Positions 34,778-43,969 of a stretch of DNA of 64,000 nt are shown here, one piece after another; positions within the stretch are counted from its first letter, which is position 1; each line of letters begins with the position of its first letter. A program made the position numbers and the translations under genes. Source of the DNA: Terriglobia bacterium (GTDB lineage: Bacteria; Acidobacteriota; Terriglobia; Bryobacterales; Bryobacteraceae); the NCBI GenBank assembly GCA_020073305.1, contig JAIQFK010000023.1, positions 44,780-108,779 on the forward strand, in the 5' to 3' direction. The notes beneath the pieces are model-generated. The model had not been told where the DNA came from, made no database searches, and saw nothing but the letters and a program-made list of their open reading frames with translations.

Positions 34778-35182
34778 ATGAGCCTGTTCGCATGGAACGA
34801 AGCCTATAGCGTTGGAAACGTCACCATCGACGCCCAGCACAAGATGTTGTTTCAATATGCCGATAAACTGCATGCAGCCATGTCGGCGGGAAATGGGAAA
34901 GACACCCTCAACCAGACTCTCTCGGACCTGATTGCTTACACAAAGAAGCACTTTGCGGCCGAAGAGAACCTGATGCAAACCCATCATTATCCTGAGTATC
35001 CGCAGCATAAAGCCGAGCATGATGCGCTCACTGAGAAGGTTGTCCGGTTTCAGAACGACTACCTGGCGGGGCGTGTGGCGCTCACCGGTGAACTCCTGCG
35101 GTTTCTGAAAGACTGGCTAAGCCACCATATCGGTGAAATCGACAAAAAGGTCGGGAAGCACCTGCAACTGCAGGCACACTGA
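34778..35182 (+). CDS. Bacteriohemerythrin
   Basis: A 134-residue single-domain hemerythrin that binds oxygen at a di-iron site. All ligands are visible: H21 (DAQHKML), H58 and E62 (KHFAAEE), H77 and H81 (HKAEH), H117 and D122 (HHIGEID). Such proteins store or sense oxygen, or deliver it. It stands alone, convergent with the HAD gene. Confidence 0.92.
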   Translation: MSLFAWNEAYSVGNVTIDAQHKMLFQYADKLHAAMSAGNGKDTLNQTLSDLIAYTKKHFAAEENLMQTHHYPEYPQHKAEHDALTEKVVRFQNDYLAGRVALTGELLRFLKDWLSHHIGEIDKKVGKHLQLQAH

Positions 35183-35335
35183 CGTGAACCAAATCGCGTC
35201 GAGCGTGCCCGGCCCCTACACGCGCTTTCGTCCGTCGTTGTAGCGGTCGAGCGTGTGCTCGGCCCCGCCTGTCCTGACTGCGGGATCGAATCGATTTTTT
35301 CACGCCTTCCTGTGGCCCAATCTTGGACAAAAATC

Positions 35336-36034
35336 CTAGAAGTGCCGCCGCAGGTCCGCGAAGGCCTCGATCACCAGTAACCGCCCGTCCACCGGCTGAA
35401 TCTCCTCGTGCTCCAGGCCCCACGTGCGTGGATGCGGGATGAACACTGCCTTCAGCCCCGCCGCCAGCGCCGGGTTTATGTCTGATTTCGGACTGTTCCC
35501 CACCATCCACGTCCGCTCCTTATCCAGCGCGCGTTCCCGCGCCAGCGTGGCATAAGCCTGGGTGTCTTTCTCTTTGACAATCGCTGTGTGGTGAAAATAC
35601 TCCCCGACCCCCGATCGATCGATCTTGAGCTTCTGCTCTTCCGGGTGTCCTTTCGTGAACAGCGTCAGTTCGTGGCGCGCCCCCAGATAAGCCAGGGTCT
35701 CGACGACGCCTTTGATCAACTGCATGGGGCAGTCGAGAATGCGTTCGGCGAAAGACATCACGGTTCGTAAATCGCCCTGTTGGATCTCACCCTCCGCCAG
35801 TCGCTCATAACACTGCGCCAGATTGCGCGCAAAGTTCGCCGCCCCGTAGCCGTGAATCTTGATGTTGGCGATTTCGATCTCATCCAGAACCGTACGGATC
35901 TCGGCCGCGCTCATCGAAGCATGATCGAGAAAATCGACGAACTGCTCGAAGGCCTCCTCGAAGTAGATGTTATTCTCCCAAAGCGTGTCGTCCGCATCGA
36001 TCAGCAGATGCTGTTTCCCATCCGCTGGTTTCAT
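35336..36034 (-). CDS. HAD-superfamily hydrolase
   Basis: A 232-residue HAD phosphatase. DADDT at 13-17 (LLIDADDTLWENN) is motif I; LTLFTKGHPEEQKLK is motif II with lysine; MVGNSPKSDINPALA is motif III/IV. The four-helix cap after residue 20 fits subclass I. The start overlaps the TonB-family gene by an ATGA, so it is the last gene of a leftward Lon-N/TonB/HAD group. Substrate unknown. Confidence 0.82.
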   Translation of the reverse strand: MKPADGKQHLLIDADDTLWENNIYFEEAFEQFVDFLDHASMSAAEIRTVLDEIEIANIKIHGYGAANFARNLAQCYERLAEGEIQQGDLRTVMSFAERILDCPMQLIKGVVETLAYLGARHELTLFTKGHPEEQKLKIDRSGVGEYFHHTAIVKEKDTQAYATLARERALDKERTWMVGNSPKSDINPALAAGLKAVFIPHPRTWGLEHEEIQPVDGRLLVIEAFADLRRHF

Positions 36035-37767
36035 CGTTTGACCTGCGGCGCCAGCAGGAATGGGATCTCGGCAACCAGATCCACCTCCACCGGGCTGCCG
36101 TTCCGGATTGCCGGCTCGAACTCCCATTTCCGCAAAGCGTCTTCGGCGCTTTGGTCGAGCCTCGGATCAACGCTCTTTAGGATGCGCACCAGATCCACGC
36201 GGCCGTCGGCTCGGATCACCCCGGACACCTGCACCTTGCCTTCCACGCGTTCGGTGATCGCCGCCGGCTGATACTTGGGATCCACTTTATGGAGCGGCAC
36301 AGGCGGCCGCAAACGGCCGGCGCCGCGCGGCCCTTCAGGCGTGCGCTCGGCAAACCACATGATCCAGCTCCCCACATAGCTCGTGATATTGGGCATCTGC
36401 ACGGCCAGGGTGTAGACATCCCTTCCGTTGAACTTCGGATCCGGTGGAGGCGCAAGATGAATCTCCGCCGACGGCGGGTCAGTGGCCTCGCTGGCGCCCG
36501 CTGCCTTGATCGCGGCTTCCAACGCCTCCCGTGACGTGGGAGCCGCGCGCGCGATGAGCAGCGGATTCGCCCCGGTGACGTGCTCGGGATTTGTGGCGCT
36601 GTGAATCAGCAGCCCGGGCACCGACAGCGCCGAAGGGCCAACCGAACCGTCGCCTCCCGCATTGCCGTTGGCATTGGGCCCCGCCGAGAATTTCGCCTCG
36701 CGCGAACTATCCGGCAACCGTCCGGCTAATTTCGTCGCGGGATTCAATCCGACCACAGCCACATTCACATTGGCTGAAGGCATGCCGGCGGCGTTCACCG
36801 TAGGCGCCTCTTCCAGCAGCGGCACGGCCGCGGAGCCGTTCATCCCGTGGCCACTCCCGGACGCCGCACGGGGCAGCACAAACTCCCGGGGCTTGGGCGG
36901 ACTGGCTAGAGCCGCGGCGGTAACGCCCGGAATCGCACGGTTTCGTTCCCCGCCTTTCCCCGGTTGACTCGCGATGCTGGGAGCATCCGGCAACGCCACC
37001 GGCGTGGCTGCGGCGGCCGCGCGTGCCGCTGGCGGAACAAACCGGCGCGACTGCGGCCTGTTCGCAAGCGGCGCGGCCATGTTCTCCGCCAGTAGCGGAA
37101 CCCGTTCCGACCGCAGCGCCGTCGAGAGCCGCGGAGCCTCCGGAAGCATCTCAACCGCCACGCGGCGCTCCGGCTTGGGCGCCGGCGGCACAAAATTGCG
37201 CGGTTTGGGACGATTCTCCAGCGCCGCCAGGCTCGCCAGCACCGCCGCACCCTGCTTCATCTCCTGCACCTTAGGCGGCGCAGGCAGCGGAGCCAGAGGG
37301 TCGGCTGGCTGCGACGGCCGACGCTTCGGCGGGACGAAAAGTTTCCGCGGCGGCCCGGGCGGAGGGGCTGGAATCAGTGGCAACCGGAACGCGAGAATGT
37401 TGGGCGATGCTACCTCCGGCTGCAGTTTGATCTGCGGCGCCGGCCTCCAGATCATCTGCGTGCCGCGCTCCCCTTCCTTTGGGCGCGAGACGATGGTCTG
37501 ATTCGGGCTTTTGAACTCCGCGCCGGCGGGCTGCTGCGTGATTTCCGCCGGCGATACCTCGGGCAGTTTCTCGCGGAAGCTGTACCACACCAGTTCGTGC
37601 TCCCGCGGCTTGATCACCTGTTCGTACAGCGTGTGGCGTCCGGCCCCTGGCGGCGGTCCAAGCGCCACCATACTCAGGATGCCCGCATGGGCCACGAGCG
37701 AAAAAGCAATCGGTTGGGGCCTGGGACCGTTGCGCGTCAGCGGCCCGGTTCTGGCGGCGCTGAACAT
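36031..37767 (-). CDS. TonB-family energy-transducer-like protein
   Basis: A 578-residue protein with a TonB architecture: an N-terminal helix (IAFSLVAHAGILSMVAL), a very long proline/alanine-rich periplasmic span, and a C-terminal TonB domain (YQPAAITERVEGKVQVSG, then DALRKWEFEPA). The span contains four copies of an F-V-P-P-type motif about 50 residues apart, which is unusual. TonB links the inner-membrane ExbB/ExbD motor to receptors such as the one at 26415; no exbBD genes are in the window. The start overlaps the upstream stop as TGATG; a GTG at 37770 would add one residue. Confidence 0.8.
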   Translation of the reverse strand: MFSAARTGPLTRNGPRPQPIAFSLVAHAGILSMVALGPPPGAGRHTLYEQVIKPREHELVWYSFREKLPEVSPAEITQQPAGAEFKSPNQTIVSRPKEGERGTQMIWRPAPQIKLQPEVASPNILAFRLPLIPAPPPGPPRKLFVPPKRRPSQPADPLAPLPAPPKVQEMKQGAAVLASLAALENRPKPRNFVPPAPKPERRVAVEMLPEAPRLSTALRSERVPLLAENMAAPLANRPQSRRFVPPAARAAAAATPVALPDAPSIASQPGKGGERNRAIPGVTAAALASPPKPREFVLPRAASGSGHGMNGSAAVPLLEEAPTVNAAGMPSANVNVAVVGLNPATKLAGRLPDSSREAKFSAGPNANGNAGGDGSVGPSALSVPGLLIHSATNPEHVTGANPLLIARAAPTSREALEAAIKAAGASEATDPPSAEIHLAPPPDPKFNGRDVYTLAVQMPNITSYVGSWIMWFAERTPEGPRGAGRLRPPVPLHKVDPKYQPAAITERVEGKVQVSGVIRADGRVDLVRILKSVDPRLDQSAEDALRKWEFEPAIRNGSPVEVDLVAEIPFLLAPQVKR

Positions 37768-38399
37768 CACCCTGGCGTTCCGGGAGGCGCCGATCCGTGC
37801 CCGTTAAGCGGCGCCAGTTTGCGCATGCGCGCGGCCTCGCGGAGCCTGGGCGCCTGGCGCGCCAGATACTCGCTCAACTGCTCCAGGCGCTGCGCTTCCG
37901 AGCGATTGCGTAGCAGCACGTTCAAAAAATCCAGGTCCTCCAGCGTCTGCGCAAGCTGAAAGCTGAGCTGCTTGTCTCCCAGTTCGGGCTCCAGGGAGGG
38001 CAACTCGCCCGCTTCGCGCAGGCTGCGATATTGCACCAGCGCCTTTTCCCGCAACTCGGCCGGAGCGGGTGAGGAATCATCATCGTCAAAGAACTCGACC
38101 TCGCCGCGCAAGTAAGCTTTATCTTGATTCAAGCCCACAATCTCGAAACGGCGAACGCCCCGCGTCAGAATATCCAGGCGTCCGTCCGCGTACTTCTTCA
38201 GCACCTCTTTGACCACCACCGTACAGCCTGCATTGACAATGCCGTCGTCTTTGGCCAGCACGATGCCGAATTCCGAGTTCCCCTGCATCGCCTCGCCGAT
38301 CATCTCCTTGTACCGCTCCTCGAAGATATGCAGGGGCAGAGGGGTACGAGGAAACACCACGACCCGCAGCGGGAACAAGGGCAGCAGAGTTGGCTGCAT
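37767..38399 (-). CDS. LON substrate-binding domain protein
   Basis: A 210-residue protein with only the N-terminal (substrate-binding) domain of Lon protease: LLPLFPLRVVVFPRTPLPL, then HIFEERYKEMIGEAM and RGVRRFEIVGL. There is no AAA or protease domain. Free-standing Lon-N proteins are widespread and of unknown function; they may be adaptors. The start is the ATG at 38399; the upstream open frame has no similarity. It is divergent from the SDR gene. Confidence 0.85.
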   Translation of the reverse strand: MQPTLLPLFPLRVVVFPRTPLPLHIFEERYKEMIGEAMQGNSEFGIVLAKDDGIVNAGCTVVVKEVLKKYADGRLDILTRGVRRFEIVGLNQDKAYLRGEVEFFDDDDSSPAPAELREKALVQYRSLREAGELPSLEPELGDKQLSFQLAQTLEDLDFLNVLLRNRSEAQRLEQLSEYLARQAPRLREAARMRKLAPLNGHGSAPPGTPG

Positions 38400-38465
38400 G
38401 GTACCATTATTGCGTTTCGAGGCCGAATTTTGTTTTCGCGGCGTTCCCGGGCGTCGCCTGACTGC

Positions 38466-39248
38466 ATGCAAATCAGAAATAGTGTGGTCCTGATTACCGG
38501 AGCTTCTCAGGGAATCGGCGCCGCCTGCTCGCGCGTGTTCGACGAGCGCGGCGCACGCCTCTCGATCGTCGCCCGCGATGCGCAGAAACTGGCGTCGGTG
38601 GGCGGCCCGAATGCTCTTCGCACCGCCGGCGACATCACCCGCGATGAGGTGCGCCGCAACGTCGTCGCGCGCACCATCGAACGCTTCGGTGGCATTGATA
38701 TTCTCATCAACAACGCGGGCATGGGACTTTACTCCGCGGCCTGGAATGCGCCCATGGAAGATGCCCGGACCCTCTTCGAATTGAATCTGTTCGCTCCACT
38801 CGCCCTCACGCAGCTCGTCGTGGCCGGCATGCGCGAGCGCCAGCGCGGCGCCATCGTCAACATCAGCTCGATTGCCGGCAAAATGACGCTCCCCTGGTTC
38901 ACCCTGTATTCGGTTTCGAAATTCGCTCTGGGTTCGCTGACCGATGGCCTGCGCATGGAACTGAAACCCTACGGCATTCACGCCATGACCGTTTGGCCCG
39001 GTTACGTCAAGACCGATTTTCAAGCGCACGCGTTGGGAACAAGGCCTCCCGACGCCGTCAGGAAGGGAAAGCGCTTCGCAGTGACTGCCGGCGCGTGCGC
39101 GGAAGCCATCGCGCGCGGCCTCGAGCGTGATGCCCGCAACGTGGTGGTGCCGCGCATCGGCTGGGTTCTCGTTGCGCTCACCCGCCTGTTGCCCGCCCTG
39201 GTGGAATCCAGGCTGGCGGCCATCAATCAAACTCGCGCTTCCGCATGA
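38466..39248 (+). CDS. SDR-family oxidoreductase
   Basis: A 260-residue classical short-chain dehydrogenase: TGASQGIG at 11-18 binds the cofactor, INNAGMG is the NAG motif, VNISSIAGKMTLPW gives the catalytic Ser and YSVSK the Tyr-Lys pair. It would use NAD(P)H on an unknown alcohol/ketone. Its stop overlaps aroK (ATGA), so it leads the SDR/aroK/glycerate kinase operon. Confidence 0.87.
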   Translation: MQIRNSVVLITGASQGIGAACSRVFDERGARLSIVARDAQKLASVGGPNALRTAGDITRDEVRRNVVARTIERFGGIDILINNAGMGLYSAAWNAPMEDARTLFELNLFAPLALTQLVVAGMRERQRGAIVNISSIAGKMTLPWFTLYSVSKFALGSLTDGLRMELKPYGIHAMTVWPGYVKTDFQAHALGTRPPDAVRKGKRFAVTAGACAEAIARGLERDARNVVVPRIGWVLVALTRLLPALVESRLAAINQTRASA

Positions 39249-39775
39249 TCCTCAAATTGAAGCGCACGCCCGGCATCTACTTGACCGGCTTCATGGCTTC
39301 GGGCAAGACCACCATCGGCCGCTTGCTCGCCGACGAGCTCGGCTGGCAATTCGTGGACCTCGACAAAGAGATTGAAGCGCAGCAGGGAATTTCCATCGCG
39401 GAAATCTTCGACACCCGTGGCGAGCAGGAGTTCCGCCGCATTGAGACCGAGGCCATTCGCGCACACTTGCGCTTAATCGAGCGCGGCCGGCCGGCCGTCA
39501 TTGCCTTTGGTGGCGGTGCGTTCGTGCAACCGGAAAACTTCACAATGCTGGAGAACAACGGAATCACCATCTGGCTCGACTGCCCGCTCGAAACCGTGCG
39601 CAAGCGTGTCGCCCAGGCTTCCCACCGTCCCCTGGCGCGGGATGCGCAGCGCCTGGATGAGCTCTACCGTGAGCGCCAGGCCGCTTACGCGCGCGCGGAC
39701 TATCGCATCCCCATCGATAGCGACGAACCCTCAGCGGCCGTCGCCGCCATCCTCGCGCTCCCGCTGTTCTCATGA
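39245..39775 (+). CDS. aroK: Shikimate kinase
   Basis: A 176-residue P-loop kinase that phosphorylates shikimate at position 3 in aromatic amino-acid synthesis. Walker A is GFMASGKT at 15-22; VDLDKEIE binds shikimate with D38 and D40; RGEQEFRRIE and AFGGGAF supply the binding Arg and Gly-rich loop; the lid has ASHRPLA. Start and stop overlap both neighbours by ATGA, an unusually tight arrangement for this gene. Confidence 0.92.
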   Translation: MILKLKRTPGIYLTGFMASGKTTIGRLLADELGWQFVDLDKEIEAQQGISIAEIFDTRGEQEFRRIETEAIRAHLRLIERGRPAVIAFGGGAFVQPENFTMLENNGITIWLDCPLETVRKRVAQASHRPLARDAQRLDELYRERQAAYARADYRIPIDSDEPSAAVAAILALPLFS

Positions 39776-41118
39776 AGATCGAGCGCAAGCTGCGGCATCA
39801 GGCTCTCGAGATTTTTCGTGCCGCGCTCGCGGCCGCCGATCCCGTCGCCGCCACGCTCCGCCACGTCCGTCTTCGCGATCGCACCCTTCTCGCCCAACGG
39901 ACGCGCTACCCTCTGCGCGGTATTCGCAAGATCCACGTGATCGGCGGCGGCAAAGCCGGCGCATCCATGGCGCAAGCCATCGAGAAACTGGACCTGCCGC
40001 AGGCGCTGCGCGGCCCCTCGTTCGTCAACGTGAAAGACGGCTATCGCGCCCGGCTGCGCTGGATCGAGCTGAACGAGTGCGGCCATCCCATACCCGACGA
40101 GCGCGGCGTGCGCGGCGCCGCGCGGATTGCTGAAATCTCGACCGGCGCCGGTGCGGACGATCTGGTCATTTGCCTCATCTCCGGCGGCGCATCCGCCCTG
40201 CTTCCCCTCCCCGCCCCGCCCGTCACTCTCGACGAGAAACAGGCTGTTACCGGGCTGCTGCTCGCCTCTGGCGCCAGCATCCATGAGTTCAATGCCGTCC
40301 GCAAGCACATCTCGCGCATCAAGGGCGGCCAACTGGCGCGCATGGCGTATCCGGCGCGCGTGCTCGCGCTCATTTTGTCGGACGTCATTGGCGACGATCT
40401 CGACGTCATCGGATCCGGATTGACCGCGCCGGACCCTTCCACCTTCGCCGGCGCTAAAGCCGTACTTGAAAAATACGGAATTCTCGGCCGCGTTCCCGCC
40501 GCCGTCCGCGAACGGCTCGAGAGCGGCGCGCGCGGCGAGATCCGGGAGACGCCCAAACGCGGCGATCCGGCTTTCGCCCGCGCTCAGAACCTGATCGTGG
40601 GCAGCAACCGTCTCGCCGTCGAAGCCGCCGCCGCAAAAGCCCATGAACTCGGTTTCAATACCCTGATCCTCTCCACCCAGGTGGAAGGCGAGACGCGCGA
40701 GATCGCGCGCATGCACGCCGCCATTGCCAAGGAAATCGCGCGCTATCGGCGCCCGCTCGCGCCGCCGGCGTGCGTGATCAGCGGTGGGGAAACTACGGTA
40801 ACCATCCGCGGCAACGGGCTCGGCGGCCGCAACCAGGAATTTGTACTCGCTGCGGCCATCGACCTCGCCGGCCAAGACCGCACCGTCGTCTTGAGCGGCG
40901 GCACTGACGGCACCGACGGCCCCACTCCCGCCGCCGGCGCCATCGCCGATGGCCAGACGCTCGCACGCGGACCCGATGCCCGGCAATTTCTCGCCGCCAA
41001 CGATTCCTATCACTTCTTTGAAAAGCTGGGCGACCTCGTCATCACCGGCCCCACCAACACCAACGTCGCCGACGTTCGCATTCTCCTGGTGGGCCGCCCG
41101 GAACCTGTCCGCCTCTGA
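39772..41118 (+). CDS. Glycerate kinase (GckA/MOFRL type)
   Basis: A 448-residue glycerate 2-kinase of the DUF4147/MOFRL family. IHVIGGGKAGASMAQA, LISGGASALLPLPAPP and ILSDVIGDDLDVIGSG mark the first domain; GGETTVTIRGNGLGGRNQE and LSGGTDGTDGPTPAAGA mark the MOFRL domain. It makes 2-phosphoglycerate from glycerate. The start overlaps aroK by ATGA. Confidence 0.88.
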   Translation: MKIERKLRHQALEIFRAALAAADPVAATLRHVRLRDRTLLAQRTRYPLRGIRKIHVIGGGKAGASMAQAIEKLDLPQALRGPSFVNVKDGYRARLRWIELNECGHPIPDERGVRGAARIAEISTGAGADDLVICLISGGASALLPLPAPPVTLDEKQAVTGLLLASGASIHEFNAVRKHISRIKGGQLARMAYPARVLALILSDVIGDDLDVIGSGLTAPDPSTFAGAKAVLEKYGILGRVPAAVRERLESGARGEIRETPKRGDPAFARAQNLIVGSNRLAVEAAAAKAHELGFNTLILSTQVEGETREIARMHAAIAKEIARYRRPLAPPACVISGGETTVTIRGNGLGGRNQEFVLAAAIDLAGQDRTVVLSGGTDGTDGPTPAAGAIADGQTLARGPDARQFLAANDSYHFFEKLGDLVITGPTNTNVADVRILLVGRPEPVRL

Positions 41119-41124
41119 CGTGTT

Positions 41125-42099
41125 TCACACCGGCACGTACTGCTGCAGGTACCGCCGCGCCATGCGGAAACCCGTCTTGCATCCCTCCGTAAAGTCGCCC
41201 TCGCCCTCCGGCGGATCGTACACCGGATCTTCGTGCTCTATGCTCATGGCGCCCTTGTACCCCACGTCCTGCAGCACCGTGAAGAACGCCGGCCAGTCGA
41301 TCGACCCCAGCCCCGGCAGGCGATACCGCCACCACTCCGCGTCATCCACAGGATGGATGCCGCCATGCCGCAGCACCGGCCAGCGGATCTCCGTGTCTTT
41401 CAGATGCACGTCGTAGATCTTGTCCACAAAATCGCGCGCCGTCTGGATCGGATCCATCATCTGCCACACCAGGTGCGAAGGATCGTACTGCAATCCGACA
41501 TATGCAGAGTTTCCGAACGCCTTGAACAGCGCTTCGTAACCGGCGGGCCCGGTCGCCACATTCGGACCGCCCGGCCACGGCTCCCACAAGATGCGCACAT
41601 GGTACTTTTCGCACGCCGGAAAGTATTTCTCGGTGTACACGCGCACAACCTCGTCCACCTGCTGCGCCAGATTTTTCTTAGGATCCTTGCCCGATGCGGT
41701 ACCGATGTAGGGCACGCCCAGCTTGCCTGCCAGTTCAATAGATTTTACAAAATAGGCGTTCTCGCGGCTGCGCCGGCCGCCATCGGCGTCAATGTGATTC
41801 TGCGTGACCTGCAGCGCCGAAACATGCACTCCAGAGCGCTCGATCGCCGCTCGAATGGCCGCGATCTTCCCGTCATCCAGCGCCGCCGCATCGAGCGCCG
41901 TCTGCGGAGCCGAACCCAGAATCATATTGTTGAAGCCGGCCTCGTGGGCAAAAGCGAGATTGGCCTCGGAGTACGGCCCTAGGATGCCAAGCCGCGGCTT
42001 CCACTCGCCCGGTTCGCGCCGCTGCGCCAGCGCGGCGCCGCCGGCTGCCAGCGTGTTCAGAAGTGCGCGTCTGGAAACAACCATGGGGGTGTTGGACAT
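41125..42099 (-). CDS. Tat-exported sugar isomerase/epimerase-like TIM barrel
   Basis: A 324-residue xylose-isomerase-like TIM barrel protein. The N-terminus SRRALLNTLAAGGAALA is a Tat signal with twin arginine. The barrel carries the family's metal-site segments: ALQVTQNHIDADGG, RILWEPWPGG, YDPSHLVWQ and VHLKDTEI. In Acidobacteriota such proteins are periplasmic and their substrates unknown. It converges with the glycerate kinase gene, with six bases between stops. Confidence 0.85.
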   Translation of the reverse strand: MSNTPMVVSRRALLNTLAAGGAALAQRREPGEWKPRLGILGPYSEANLAFAHEAGFNNMILGSAPQTALDAAALDDGKIAAIRAAIERSGVHVSALQVTQNHIDADGGRRSRENAYFVKSIELAGKLGVPYIGTASGKDPKKNLAQQVDEVVRVYTEKYFPACEKYHVRILWEPWPGGPNVATGPAGYEALFKAFGNSAYVGLQYDPSHLVWQMMDPIQTARDFVDKIYDVHLKDTEIRWPVLRHGGIHPVDDAEWWRYRLPGLGSIDWPAFFTVLQDVGYKGAMSIEHEDPVYDPPEGEGDFTEGCKTGFRMARRYLQQYVPV

Positions 42100-42252
42100 C
42101 GAACGATTGTAATCCGCTGGAACTGTCTAGTACCATCCCGGTCCCGGAAGCCTGGAAATCGCTTGTTTTTTGTGCACAAATGCACCAAATTGAGGCATAC
42201 TCTTTTATTGGTCTGGCCGCCCGGAATGGGGCAGACCAGGGAGCGCCACACT

Positions 42253-42660
42253 GTGTCGGCCTACGCGTTCTTGGATCCGCGCCACTCGTTTCCCTTGCCC
42301 GACGGCTTCGATTATTCCAATTACATCGAGACGGAACAGGAACTCTGGGCCTTCTTCCCTGAAACTCACGGCAAGCGAGTGAACTTCTGCCAGCTCGGTC
42401 TTACCGCCAACCTCTACGTCGAGACACCCGACGATAGCTCCGAGTTAAGGACGGGAGAAACGTACTTCCTGATGCCCTGGCCGGACCACACCATGCGCCC
42501 GCTTCGCATGAAAGTCGTCCGCAAGCTGACGCTCACCGAATATCGCATGAGCCATCTCACCGCGATTCGCCTCAGCGAACAGCTCGATGGCACCGGCGAC
42601 ATCATGGACGAAGTCCACTTGCACATCCTCGGCCCCGAAATCATCGCCGAGTCTCAGTAA
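42253..42660 (+). CDS. Hypothetical protein, start GTG
   Basis: A 135-residue protein with no family I recognise. YAFLDPRHSFPLP opens it and RPLRMKVVRKLTLTEYRM is the most conserved-looking block; the overall pattern of strands with a conserved LRMKV-type core is loosely like a PilZ/flavin-sensor barrel, without RxxxR or DxSxxG. The GTG at 42253 has AGGGAG nine bases upstream; ATG 42226 and 42163 are alternatives. Convergent with the DUF5666 gene. Confidence 0.55.
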   Translation: MSAYAFLDPRHSFPLPDGFDYSNYIETEQELWAFFPETHGKRVNFCQLGLTANLYVETPDDSSELRTGETYFLMPWPDHTMRPLRMKVVRKLTLTEYRMSHLTAIRLSEQLDGTGDIMDEVHLHILGPEIIAESQ

Positions 42661-42691
42661 GAAACGCTCGCGGTTTTCATCGTCCCACGCT

Positions 42692-43942
42692 TCACTCCGG
42701 TAATCCGATATCAAAATTCCATGATCCGAAGATCTGCTGCCCGCCTTGCGGCGCCGCGGTCAACAGCGGCTCCACTCCGGCCAGAATATTGATCGCCGTA
42801 ACCCGCATGCCATCGGTACCGTTGGTGGACGCAAGCATGATGGCGTCCCCGACTTTCAGATCCTCCAGCTTGCTGGGTGGCATGCGCTCGAGCATGTCCT
42901 GGAAATCCATGTTGCCGCGCCGCATTCCTCCGCCGCCGGGAAACTGCGCGTTCTCTGTTGGCGCGCTTCCCGCTCCCGGCTTGGGGCCCTCCGGACGCTG
43001 CGGTCCGGGAACCCCCTCGGCAGTTCCTTCGCGTCCCGCACCAGGCCTGCCTCCAGGCGCCGCTCCAGCTCCGTTCTGCCCGCCGGCCCCACCGGCATTT
43101 CTCCGCGCCAGCATCTCGGCCATCGCTGGCGGCAGCCGGCGCAGCGCCGTCTCAGCGGTGAACACAACCGTCACCGGCTTGTGCAATACCAGATCCGTCA
43201 GCGTGATCTGGTGCGCGCTCGCATCTATCGTCTTGATCACTCCCGCTATATTGCGAAACGACCCCGAAACGATCGCTTCCGCTTTGATCCGCGTTCCGTC
43301 CGCGTTCTTGTCACCCAGGACCCGCAACTGGTCGCCTGCCTTCAGCTCGGCGAACGAGCTGGGCTTGGCATCACTGAAGCGCATCGAGTCCGGCGCGTAC
43401 CGGCGGAAGTCCACGTTCCCCGCAACCTCCACCACCACCGGCTTGGGGCCCTCATGCGTCCGCGTCGAAATGGTGACTTCTTTGGTTTCAGGATTCAGCG
43501 TTGTGATGGGTCCGGCCATCCCGCGCCGCTTCCACTCCTCGCGGTCGCGCTCCTGTTTCTTGGCCAGCTCCGCCTTGGTCATGATGATGACCGCCACCGC
43601 CGCGATGGATTTCTGGTCCGCCGACAGGTGGCCGCGCACGAAAGCGCGATCGCCTAACGCGACGTCATCGAACGTAATCGCGGCGGCGCTCTTCAGATCT
43701 TTCTCGCCCGGAGGAACCCGCAGGTATCGCGTCTTCTCATCCACCGTGGCAGCCACGGCCGCGCCCGCATCCGGCTTGACCGTAATGCGATTCGTATTGC
43801 CGTCAATCGCCGTGACCTCGCCGATCACTCGATCGAGCTTCGGTGCCTGCGCGCTCGCCAGGGTGACGAGCAATGGAACAGCGGCGAGCATCGCCGCACA
43901 CACACACTTCTTCATTAATAGTTGGGCGTGTAATAGGACCAT
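42692..43942 (-). CDS. Secreted DUF5666-like beta-barrel repeat protein
   Basis: A 416-residue exported protein. The signal peptide is in MKKCVCAAMLAAVPLLV (residues 10-26); an ATG at 43915 would start at MKK, but AGGCGG eight bases before 43942 supports the longer form. The mature part repeats a small OB-like unit (VIGEVTAIDGNTNRITVK, then AGVIKTIDASAHQITLTD) like DUF5666. A Gly/Ala/Pro-rich linker (about 285-340) separates it from the tail. Function unknown. Confidence 0.65.
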   Translation of the reverse strand: MVLLHAQLLMKKCVCAAMLAAVPLLVTLASAQAPKLDRVIGEVTAIDGNTNRITVKPDAGAAVAATVDEKTRYLRVPPGEKDLKSAAAITFDDVALGDRAFVRGHLSADQKSIAAVAVIIMTKAELAKKQERDREEWKRRGMAGPITTLNPETKEVTISTRTHEGPKPVVVEVAGNVDFRRYAPDSMRFSDAKPSSFAELKAGDQLRVLGDKNADGTRIKAEAIVSGSFRNIAGVIKTIDASAHQITLTDLVLHKPVTVVFTAETALRRLPPAMAEMLARRNAGGAGGQNGAGAAPGGRPGAGREGTAEGVPGPQRPEGPKPGAGSAPTENAQFPGGGGMRRGNMDFQDMLERMPPSKLEDLKVGDAIMLASTNGTDGMRVTAINILAGVEPLLTAAPQGGQQIFGSWNFDIGLPE

Positions 43943-43969
43943 TTGGTTACCGCCTTTGGTATGTTCGAA

